Below are positions 1 to 4,964 of a stretch of 5,475 nt of DNA, one piece after another. The notes under the pieces are model-generated. The model made no database searches and had not been told where the DNA came from. It was given only the letters and a program-made list of their open reading frames with translations. A program made the translations under genes and the position numbers. The stretch's first letter is position 1. Each line of letters begins with the position of its first letter. The DNA comes from Planctomycetota bacterium (GTDB taxonomy: Bacteria; Planctomycetota; Phycisphaerae; UBA1845; CAIVHJ01): contig JADFJZ010000142.1 of the NCBI GenBank assembly GCA_022565195.1, positions 1-5,475 on the forward strand, written 5' to 3'.

Positions 1-337
1 TGAGGTAGTAGATGATCACATCGGCCAGCACCGCAGCGCCCAAAACGCCGTAGGCCAGCACCGCATTGGTTCTGAGATAGAGGAACGAAATCAACCCGGC
101 CACCCCCACGATGAGCAGGCCGGTGATCTGCGGGAAGTTCTTGCGGATGAACATTTCCTCGCCGCCGCAAAGTGCGCATTTCCGCAGCGTGCGATCCCGG
201 ACCAGCGTCGCAGTGTCGCGCAGGGTGTAGTCGCGGCGGCATCGTGGGCAGGCGAACGTCTCGTCGCCGGTGCCGAGCGGTCGGTATTCGATCAACGCCG
301 GACATTGCTCGTCGCGGCAAGCGAAGCGAATTTTCAT
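1..337 (-). CDS. Zinc-ribbon protein with two C-terminal membrane segments (partial, 3' end off window)
   Basis: The minus-strand frame opens with ATG at 337 and stays open for 112 codons to the left edge, so the C-terminus is missing. It has three cysteine pairs: C7/C12 (CRDEQC), C30/C33 (CPRC) and C54/C57 (CALC followed by GG). The last two form a plausible zinc ribbon with about 20 residues between knuckles. After a basic RKNFPQ stretch come two hydrophobic segments, about residues 71-88 and 92-112, so the ribbon probably sits on one face of the inner membrane. A strong ribosome binding site, GGGGAG (complement of 347-352), lies 9 bases before the ATG. The start overlaps the stop of the upstream membrane gene as TAATG, implying translational coupling and a shared operon. 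I do not recognise a named family. Similar ribbon-plus-membrane proteins are commonly left as hypothetical. The gene is secure; the role is unknown. Confidence 0.8.
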   Translation of the reverse strand, partial: MKIRFACRDEQCPALIEYRPLGTGDETFACPRCRRDYTLRDTATLVRDRTLRKCALCGGEEMFIRKNFPQITGLLIVGVAGLISFLYLRTNAVLAYGVLGAAVLADVIIYYL

Positions 338-1161
338 TATAGCGCGCTCCCCATACTGCTGATCAAATACCGGCTGGTCAGCTCGCCGACGGCGACGAGT
401 ATGGACATGAAGAACAGGATGCCGGTTGCAGACTGTGTGCTGCGAAGCCGGACGCATTGCCAGACCATGTATGCGAACACCGTCGGCAAGACCAGCCCGA
501 TGCCGATGCGCATCGAGAGGGGCATCCAGCTTGAGGCCAGGCGCGTCGAGAATGCGCCGTTGGAATCCGATACGCCGGACGCCAAGGCGCCCACCGCCAG
601 CATGACGAGCAAGAAGCCCCAGCGCGCTCCGAGCGCGACGAACAGCAGTTGGCTCGCCCTCTTGAGCGGGTCGATGGACATCTCGCTGGCCGTCAAGTAA
701 CGGTGGCCGAGCAGCCAGGCGACCGTCACGCTGCCGAGTAACAGACCGCCCAGGAGGTGGCTGATGGCAGCCGACGGCGCGGGTGCCGAGGCCATTGACA
801 TGGGCTCGGCCCACAGCAGCCCGGCGACGAGTCCTGCTGCACCGCAGAGGCCCAAAAGTGATCGGACCAATCCGGACACCTTGTAACGCCGGGAGTGAAG
901 CAATGGAGACATGCTCAATGCGGTCAGAGCAAGTAGCGCCGACGCGATGATCGCCACATCGACGGGCAGCGACTGCTGAGGCGTGCCTTGCACATGCTGA
1001 TGCACGAGCCAGACCGCCGCCGTTGTCGCAGTCGCGAGCGCGATCACGCAGATCAACCTCACGAATTGCCAAGGCATCTTCGTGAGCGGACATGAGGCCA
1101 GAGCAAGGCACATGCCGCCGGTCGTGAGTATCAAGAGAGGCACCAGCATAGGACGCGCCAT
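337..1161 (-). CDS. Polytopic (about 8-helix) inner membrane protein of unknown function
   Basis: The protein is about 274 residues and almost entirely hydrophobic. From the ATG at 1161 I count eight likely helices, roughly at residues 5-22, 34-53, 68-85, 99-117, 134-152, 171-194, 217-238 and 245-262. Two motifs stand out: GHRYLT at the end of helix 5 (about residues 152-157) and GELTSRYL at the end of helix 8 (about 259-266). Histidine or arginine at helix ends, and an E-x2-SRYL ending, faintly recall NrfD/DmsC-type quinol-linked anchor subunits, but this is weak and no redox partner is visible. The start is uncertain: TTG 1188, ATG 1161 and ATG 1149 are all in frame. None has an ideal ribosome binding site; AGGA lies about 11 bases before ATG 1149. 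The gene ends in TAA overlapping the ATG of the zinc-ribbon gene, so the two products are probably made together. Function not assigned. Confidence 0.8.
   Translation of the reverse strand: MARPMLVPLLILTTGGMCLALASCPLTKMPWQFVRLICVIALATATTAAVWLVHQHVQGTPQQSLPVDVAIIASALLALTALSMSPLLHSRRYKVSGLVRSLLGLCGAAGLVAGLLWAEPMSMASAPAPSAAISHLLGGLLLGSVTVAWLLGHRYLTASEMSIDPLKRASQLLFVALGARWGFLLVMLAVGALASGVSDSNGAFSTRLASSWMPLSMRIGIGLVLPTVFAYMVWQCVRLRSTQSATGILFFMSILVAVGELTSRYLISSMGSAL
347..352 (-). promoter_or_regulatory. Ribosome binding site of the zinc-ribbon gene
   Basis: GGGGAG on the minus strand lies inside the end of the membrane-protein gene, 9 bases before the ATG at 337. It supports that ATG and independent re-initiation at the TAATG overlap. 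Confidence 0.7.
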
Positions 1162-1252
1162 CCTAGCGCAAGGGACGCCCCGCTGCAATGTCCGGTAACG
1201 ATGATCGATATGCCAATGCGGCTGTGTTTCGCGTGACCGTAGCCCTTGGAGA

Positions 1253-1282
1253 TTGCCTTTGGCGGTGGGCGGGCCCTAGAAT
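1253..1282 (+). promoter_or_regulatory. Candidate sigma70-type promoter of the lipoprotein gene
   Basis: The -10 element TAGAAT (1277-1282) matches TATAAT at 5 of 6 positions. An 18-base spacer separates it from a weak -35, TTGCCT (1253-1258, 3 of 6). The predicted start near 1289 would give a leader of about 30 bases holding the ribosome binding site. No equally good promoter was found on the minus strand for the divergent membrane operon. The call is by consensus match only. Confidence 0.4.
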
Positions 1283-1309
1283 CACTGAGGAAGCTGCGAT
1301 CACTGAGGA
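1281..1309 (+). repeat. Short direct repeat in the leader of the lipoprotein gene
   Basis: The 11-base word ATCACTGAGGA occurs at 1281-1291 and again at 1299-1309, so start to start is 18 bases. The first copy overlaps the end of the candidate -10 element. The second, followed by G, provides the GAGGAG ribosome binding site (1305-1310), 7 bases before the ATG at 1318. It may be a small local duplication or a paired binding site. Confidence 0.6.
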
Positions 1310-1317
1310 GATGGAAG

Positions 1318-1620
1318 ATGAAGCGCCATACCCTGTTACTGTGCGGGAGCTTGTTGGCCGCCATGCTTGCCGGTTGTGCTCGCGCCCAGCGCCCCACGTT
1401 CTACCGTGCGTCGATGCTGTTCGATCCAATACCGACTCTGCACAACGCGGGCGAATATGCTGCTCGGGCCAGTTGGCCGACGGCATCTACCTACATCGAT
1501 GATGGCGAGCAGATCCGCTACCGCGTGCAGTTCTATGATTACCAGGGGACTCCGTTCCATGGCAGAGACTACTTCATCCGGCGGTTCACGGCCGTCAGGG
1601 AAGGGCGTGGACACCGGTAG
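1318..1620 (+). CDS. Small predicted lipoprotein of unknown function
   Basis: The product has 100 residues. The start at 1318 is chosen because GAGGAG lies 7 bases upstream and translation from there begins with a textbook lipoprotein signal peptide: MKR, a hydrophobic stretch (residues 5-18) and the lipobox LAGC with the lipidated cysteine at C20. An in-frame upstream start at 1246 would bury the signal sequence behind a charged leader and is less likely. The mature part is only about 81 residues, has no further cysteine and is rich in aromatic and basic residues towards the end (FYDYQG, then GRDYFIRRF at 82-90). It is probably anchored in an outer-membrane or periplasm-facing membrane leaflet. 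It is divergent from the membrane operon and upstream of, but apart from, the HU-like gene. No family recognised. It may be a lineage-restricted envelope lipoprotein. Confidence 0.75.
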   Translation: MKRHTLLLCGSLLAAMLAGCARAQRPTFYRASMLFDPIPTLHNAGEYAARASWPTASTYIDDGEQIRYRVQFYDYQGTPFHGRDYFIRRFTAVREGRGHR

Positions 1621-1641
1621 GAATCGTTCGTAATCGGTTTT
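1613..1641 (+). terminator. Weak possible terminator after the lipoprotein gene
   Basis: ACCGGT (1613-1618) can pair with ATCGGT (1633-1638) as a 6-bp stem with one G-U pair and a 14-base loop. TTTT (1638-1641) follows at once. The stem overlaps the stop codon TAG (1618-1620). The pairing is short, so the call is tentative. Confidence 0.25.
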
Positions 1642-1694
1642 CGGACAATACGTTAAGTTAAAACGACCTTCAATGAGCACGTCAGAAGACGTAA

Positions 1695-1713
1695 GCCATT
1701 GATAATAATGATG
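1695..1713. promoter_or_regulatory. Fur-like AT-rich site upstream of the HU-like gene (tentative)
   Basis: This 19-base stretch matches the classical E. coli Fur box (GATAATGATAATCATTATC) at 13 of 19 positions by my count. It contains the inverted pair CATT (1697-1700) and AATG (1707-1710) around GATAAT. It lies about 46 bases upstream of the candidate -35 element of the HU-like gene. Fur sites in Planctomycetota are not known to follow the E. coli consensus exactly, and AT-rich DNA gives false hits. Confidence 0.3.
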
Positions 1714-1758
1714 TTACAGAAATCGCTACCTCCCGGCGGGGGCTTGCTCAGAAACAGC

Positions 1759-1787
1759 TTGATTGATGAAACTACTTACGGTACGAT
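1759..1787 (+). promoter_or_regulatory. Candidate sigma70-type promoter of the HU-like gene
   Basis: TTGATT (1759-1764, 4 of 6) and TACGAT (1782-1787, 4 of 6) are separated by the ideal 17 bases. Transcription would start near 1794, giving a leader of about 150 bases that begins just before the 1804-1836 stem-loop. Confidence 0.4.
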
Positions 1788-1803
1788 GACTTGTGGCGAT
1801 TTC

Positions 1804-1836
1804 AGCGCTTCTTGCGATCGAGATTTTGGAAGCGCT
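1804..1836 (+). other. Perfect 8-bp inverted repeat (stem-loop) in the HU-like gene leader
   Basis: AGCGCTTC (1804-1811) is the exact reverse complement of GAAGCGCT (1829-1836), with a 17-base loop. It is not followed by a T run, so it is not a classical terminator. It falls about 10 bases after the predicted transcription start. It could be an mRNA hairpin or a DNA operator with two palindromic AGCGCT half-sites. Confidence 0.45.
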
Positions 1837-1947
1837 TACTCGAAGTTGTGAAAATCGGATCCATGAGTCATCGAAGGGGATGGGTATCGCCTTGCCCTTG
1901 AGGCTTGTCAAGTCTAGAGCGAGGCAGAGAAACGTGAGGGACGAACA

Positions 1948-2316
1948 ATGGCCACAATCACCAAGAAAGAACTCATCGATCGAATCGCGGAGCAGACCGC
2001 CAACAAACGCGTGGTCGTGAAACGTATTATTCAGACTTTCCTCGACGAGATCATCGACGAACTTGGTAGCGGTAACCGCTTGGAGTTCAGGGACTTCGGA
2101 GTCTTTGAGAGCAAGAATCGGGCCGCTCGCGTTGCTCAGAATCCCAAGACCCTGGAGCGAGTCACCGTTCCTCCCAAGCGAACCGTCAAGTTCAAAGTAG
2201 GCAGATTGATGAAACAGCGGCTGCAAGGTAATTCATCAGGCAGCCCCACTCAGTCCGAGACGAAGGCGGGGTCCACCGCCGGGCCAGTACAGCCTCCGAC
2301 TCAGTTTGGCACTTGA
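1948..2316 (+). CDS. HU/IHF-family nucleoid DNA-binding protein with a C-terminal tail
   Basis: The product has 122 residues. Residues 1-92 match the HU/IHF fold: the N-terminal helical dimerisation part (ITKKELIDRIAEQT), the turn GNRLEFRDFGVFE (42-54), and the DNA-binding arm with NPKT (65-68). P66 is at the place of the proline that intercalates into DNA in this family. The end is the PPKRTVKF-VGR-MK segment (75-89). Known members form dimers that bend and compact DNA in the nucleoid. The start is supported by GAGGGA (1936-1941), 6 bases before the ATG. Normal HU is about 90 residues; this one adds a tail of about 30 residues (93-122) rich in S, T, P, Q and G. That tail is not lysine-rich like mycobacterial or other known HU tails. 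The usual TG after NPxT is replaced by L69 E70. Whether it is closer to HU or to IHF cannot be decided by eye. Confidence 0.92.
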   Translation: MATITKKELIDRIAEQTANKRVVVKRIIQTFLDEIIDELGSGNRLEFRDFGVFESKNRAARVAQNPKTLERVTVPPKRTVKFKVGRLMKQRLQGNSSGSPTQSETKAGSTAGPVQPPTQFGT

Positions 2317-2360
2317 GCAAGCCACCACTCACCTCATAACATCTTGCGTTTCAAGAAGAT

Positions 2361-2374
2361 ATGATTTTTATCAA
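2361..2374. promoter_or_regulatory. FNR/CRP-family-like palindrome upstream of feoA
   Basis: ATGAT-TTTT-ATCAA matches the FNR consensus TTGAT-N4-ATCAA at 9 of 10 defined positions. It ends 9 bases before the -35 element, with its centre about 51 bases before the predicted transcription start. That is not the classical -41.5 position. FNR activation of feo is established in E. coli; here it is inferred. Confidence 0.45.
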
Positions 2375-2383
2375 TCCCTTGTC

Positions 2384-2412
2384 TTGATCCTGCAGACGAT
2401 GTAGCATATAAC
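2384..2412 (+). promoter_or_regulatory. Promoter of the feoAB operon
   Basis: TTGATC (2384-2389, 4 of 6) and TATAAC (2407-2412, 5 of 6) are separated by exactly 17 bases. This is the best sigma70-type match in the window. The start would be near 2419, about 40 bases before the feoA ATG. TATAGA at 2415-2420 is an alternative -10. Confidence 0.6.
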
Positions 2413-2418
2413 CTTATA

Positions 2419-2437
2419 GAGACTGATTCTCAATTAG
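2419..2437. promoter_or_regulatory. Fur-like operator over the feoAB transcription start
   Basis: The stretch beginning GAGACTGATTCTCAATTAG matches the classical 19-base Fur box at 11 of 19 positions. It has the inverted arms GAGA (2419-2422) and TCTC (2428-2431) around CTGAT, as in many TGAGAAT/ATTCTCA-type Fur sites. It sits at about +1 to +19 of the predicted promoter, a position suited to repression by iron-loaded Fur. The match is moderate; its placement before feoA is the main support. Confidence 0.45.
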
Positions 2438-2458
2438 GTCATTGGAGCTGCGGCTGAG

Positions 2459-2704
2459 ATGGTTGGTGCGAATCCTGCGACGATACAGTTGTCCACATTG
2501 TCGATCGGCAGTTGTGCGAAGGTGCGGCACATTGGATCCCATGTTCAGGCTTCGCGCCTGCGTGAAATCGGCTTGTGTGAAGGCCAGGAACTGGAGGTTC
2601 TCTGTGCCGGCGATCCGATGATCTGTCGCGTCGGCGCTTGCCGAGTCGGCATATGTGTCAGGCTCGCCTCCGAAGTCCATGTGGCCACCTCAAGCTCCGC
2701 CTGA
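2459..2704 (+). CDS. feoA: FeoA, small SH3-like ferrous iron transport protein
   Basis: The product has 81 residues, the usual size of FeoA. The FeoA domain spans about residues 11-75. It shows the family pattern L-x2-L-x2-G (L11-G17), the helix SRLREIGLCEGQELEV (32-47), the DP turn (52-53) and a closing strand VGICVRLASEVHV (63-75). FeoA is a cytosolic protein needed for Fe(II) uptake by FeoB, probably by contacting the transporter. Its gene lies 41 bases before feoB on the same strand, the standard operon order. The ribosome binding site is modest: GGAG (2444-2447), 11 bases before the ATG. The protein is unusually rich in cysteine (C19, C40, C49, C56, C61, C66), with a regular CRVGACRVGIC run at 56-66. 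Promoter, Fur-like and FNR-like sites lie directly upstream. Identification is firm from domain and context together. Confidence 0.92.
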   Translation: MVGANPATIQLSTLSIGSCAKVRHIGSHVQASRLREIGLCEGQELEVLCAGDPMICRVGACRVGICVRLASEVHVATSSSA

Positions 2705-2745
2705 TCGCTCGAGTATTGCAACCCGTGCCCAAAGACACCTCAGCG

Positions 2746-4869
2746 ATGCCAACCCTCGCCGCCCATGAACTTCCGACAACGTCTGTCCGCCGAATCGCGA
2801 TCCTGGGCAATCCGAATTCCGGCAAGACAACGGTTTTCAACGCACTCACGGGCCTCCATCACAAGGTGGGCAATTACCCGGGTGTGACCGTGGAGCGGCG
2901 CGAAGCCAAGCTGGCTCTCGCCAATCATCACGATGTCTCACTTGTCGATCTTCCCGGCACCTACAGTCTGGTACCTCGCAGTACGGATGAGCGCATTGCG
3001 CGCGACGTTCTGCTGGGCCTGCTGAAAGGGGTCGAGCCGATTGACGGCGTACTCATCGTGATCGACTCCGGCAATCTGCGGCGCAACCTCTACTTGGCGA
3101 CACAGATCATTGACCTCGGCTTCCCGGCTGTACTGTGCTGCAACATGATCGACGCTGCGGAAGCGAACGGCGAGGCCATCGACATCGATCGGATCTCCGA
3201 GCGGCTGGGCATCGCGGTCGTGCCGACGGTGGCCAATCGAGGTCAGGGCATTGGGGAATTGAAGCAGGCGATCGACGCACTGAACCGTCAGAGCGGACAC
3301 GATTCCAAACTCAACCTCCCCGACAACATTCAGCATGAAGTGCAGAAACTGGCTTCTCGAATCTCGACTGTGGGCATCGGCCGCTCCGGCCGCGAGCACA
3401 ACCTCGCGACGCTGCTGTTGGCCAGCAGCCGAGCAAGTTCGGACCCGGCCGACGAAACGTTGATACCGGCCTCCCTCGTCGCCGACGTGGATCAGGCGCT
3501 GGCCCGCTTGAAGGAAGCCGGCGAACCCGAACCCGATGCGGCCATCACGCAGGCCCGCTTTGATTACATCCGAGGCATCGTCGCCGAGGTGGTGTCGACG
3601 GGACGGGGCAACCGCAGGACCTGGAGCGATCGGATCGATCGTGTCGTGACGCATCCGATCCTGGGGCAGCTCATCTTCGTGGCGGTCATGTTCGTGATGT
3701 TCCTGGGCATTTTCAGCGGTGCTCAGCCGATCATGGATGGCGTCGAGGGCCTGTTTGCGGCTGTGGGCGGATACCTGGGGACGCACATGTCCGAAGGCGT
3801 ATTGCGCAGCCTGCTGGTCCACGGCGTGATCGACGGCGTTGGGGCGGTCGTCGTTTTCCTGCCGCAGATCTGCATTCTGTTCTTCTTCCTCTGCATGATG
3901 GAGGATACCGGCTACATGGCCCGGGCGGCGATGGTCATGAACCGGGTGATGACCAAAGTCGGCTTGCCGGGCAAGAGCTTCATTCCGCTCCTGAGCAGTT
4001 TCGCCTGCGCGATTCCCGGCATTATGGCTGCCCGGACGATCGAGAATCAGCGCGACCGCTTTGTCACGATCCTCATCGCGCCGCTGATGAGTTGTTCCGC
4101 TCGACTGCCGATTTACATCATCATGATCGGCGCCCTCTTCACCGGCAACGTATGGCTGCAGGCCGGCATCATGCTGTCGATGTATTTGCTGGGGATTGTG
4201 ACGGCCTTGATCGTCGCGGTGGTGCTCAAACGCACGCTGTTTCGGGGGCCGCAGTCGGGTTTCTTGCTCGAACTGCCGCCGTACCGCCGTCCGCATGTGC
4301 CGGTGGTGCTGCGGGCCATGTGGGAGCGCAGCATGTTGTTCTTGAAGGACGCGGGCACGATCATCTTCGCGGTGAGCGTGATCTTGTGGGCCATGGCCTA
4401 CTTCCCGCGCGCCGACGCCGCCGAGCAGGATGCCAGCCGGCAACTGCGGCAGAGCTACATGGGCCAGGTCGGCCTACTGATCGAGCCGGTCGTCAAGCCG
4501 CTGGGATTCGATTGGAAGATCGGCATTGGCTTGGTGGGCAGTTTTGCCGCTCGCGAAGTCTTTATCAGCACGATGGGCATCGTGTACGGCGTGGGCGAAG
4601 ACGCCGACGAAGCCTCCGAGCCGCTGCGTGAGAAAATCGCTTCAGCGACTTGGCCCGACGGCCGGCGCGTTTACACGCCGCTGGTCGGGGTCAGTCTGAT
4701 GGTGTTCTACGCGCTGGCCTGCCAGTGCATGTCCACGCTCGGCGTGGTCAAGCGCGAGACCAACAGTTGGCGCTGGCCGATCTTCATGTTCGTCTATATG
4801 ACCGCGCTGGCCTACGGCGCGTCATTGTTGGTATATCAAGTCGGATCGGCGATGGGTTGGGGCGTATGA
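2746..4869 (+). CDS. feoB: FeoB, GTP-dependent ferrous iron transporter
   Basis: The product has 707 residues from the ATG at 2746. The cytosolic G domain has G1 GNPNSGKT (21-28), switch threonine T48 in NYPGVTVE, G3 DLPG (68-71), G4 NMID (133-136, the normal FeoB form of NKxD) and a G5-like segment near 161-169. A helical regulatory (GDI-like) domain follows at about 171-300. The membrane domain starts near 303 and contains FLPQI (371-375) and EDTGYMARAA (386-395). Its first gate is SFACAIPG with C421, its second is MSCSARLP with C450, and GSFAAREVF lies at 598-606. It imports Fe(II) across the inner membrane. It ends soon after ACQCMST (658-664) and a last helix, without an added cysteine-rich tail; no feoC is present. 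The start is uncertain: GTG 2725 is also in frame, and neither has a good ribosome binding site. Intact, with no frameshift seen. Confidence 0.97.
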   Translation: MPTLAAHELPTTSVRRIAILGNPNSGKTTVFNALTGLHHKVGNYPGVTVERREAKLALANHHDVSLVDLPGTYSLVPRSTDERIARDVLLGLLKGVEPIDGVLIVIDSGNLRRNLYLATQIIDLGFPAVLCCNMIDAAEANGEAIDIDRISERLGIAVVPTVANRGQGIGELKQAIDALNRQSGHDSKLNLPDNIQHEVQKLASRISTVGIGRSGREHNLATLLLASSRASSDPADETLIPASLVADVDQALARLKEAGEPEPDAAITQARFDYIRGIVAEVVSTGRGNRRTWSDRIDRVVTHPILGQLIFVAVMFVMFLGIFSGAQPIMDGVEGLFAAVGGYLGTHMSEGVLRSLLVHGVIDGVGAVVVFLPQICILFFFLCMMEDTGYMARAAMVMNRVMTKVGLPGKSFIPLLSSFACAIPGIMAARTIENQRDRFVTILIAPLMSCSARLPIYIIMIGALFTGNVWLQAGIMLSMYLLGIVTALIVAVVLKRTLFRGPQSGFLLELPPYRRPHVPVVLRAMWERSMLFLKDAGTIIFAVSVILWAMAYFPRADAAEQDASRQLRQSYMGQVGLLIEPVVKPLGFDWKIGIGLVGSFAAREVFISTMGIVYGVGEDADEASEPLREKIASATWPDGRRVYTPLVGVSLMVFYALACQCMSTLGVVKRETNSWRWPIFMFVYMTALAYGASLLVYQVGSAMGWGV

Positions 4870-4895
4870 CGGGCAAATGGAGTTGTACTCAGTAG

Positions 4896-4916
4896 CGGCC
4901 TGCGTTCCGCAGGCCG
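4896..4916 (+). terminator. Probable transcription terminator of feoAB
   Basis: CGGCCTGCG (4896-4904) pairs perfectly over 9 bp with CGCAGGCCG (4908-4916) around a TTC loop, 27 bases after the feoB stop. Only a short T run follows on the plus strand (TTT at 4920-4922) and none on the minus strand. It may therefore be a weak intrinsic terminator or a structure that protects the mRNA end. Its place between two converging genes supports a termination role. Confidence 0.5.
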
Positions 4917-4964
4917 GTGTTTAACGCCTTCCTATTGAGCCGCGAAACGTGGGCCGGTGCGGGA

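Larger units (their letters stand above)
1621..1947. other. 327-base intergenic region upstream of the HU-like gene
   Basis: No convincing gene lies here. Open frames crossing it lack ribosome binding sites and family-like sequence. The first 100 bases are visibly richer in A and T than the flanking genes. It holds a 5-bp hairpin, ACGTC-AGAA-GACGT (1679-1692), and a Fur-like AT-rich site (1695-1713). It also holds a candidate promoter (1759-1787), an 8-bp stem-loop (1804-1836) and the ribosome binding site of the HU-like gene. From 1840 to 1930 I see nothing further of note. Confidence 0.6.

Noticed and set aside
305..700. A 131-residue plus-strand frame
   Set aside because: It is antisense to the coupled zinc-ribbon and membrane genes, and no ribosome binding site or family signal was seen.
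1188..1502. A 104-residue plus-strand frame overlapping the lipoprotein gene
   Set aside because: It is out of frame with the lipoprotein signal peptide and lacks the well-placed GAGGAG that supports the start at 1318.
1730..1742. GC-rich hairpin (CTCCC-GGC-GGGGG)
   Set aside because: The 5-bp stem has a G-U pair, a 3-base loop and no T run after it. It is likely chance in GC-rich sequence.
1726..2226. A 166-residue minus-strand frame opposite the HU-like gene
   Set aside because: The HU/IHF match on the plus strand is unambiguous and has a good ribosome binding site; the antisense frame shows neither.
2341..2369. Terminator after the HU-like gene (ATCTT/AAGAT with a T run)
   Set aside because: The stem is only 5 bp or needs a bulge, and the T run sits inside the FNR-like palindrome. 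The evidence is too weak for a call.
2638..2745. A longer FeoB starting at TTG 2638
   Set aside because: The added 36 residues are basic, unlike FeoB N-termini, and overlap feoA; FeoB proteins normally begin shortly before the G1 motif.
2938..4443. A 501-residue open frame on the minus strand opposite feoB
   Set aside because: It lies wholly antisense to a firmly identified FeoB. Its translation is rich in H, R, D and Q without family-like motifs. It is a by-product of GC-rich codon use.
4092..4631. A 179-residue plus-strand frame inside feoB
   Set aside because: It is an out-of-frame shadow of feoB with an arginine- and histidine-rich low-complexity translation.
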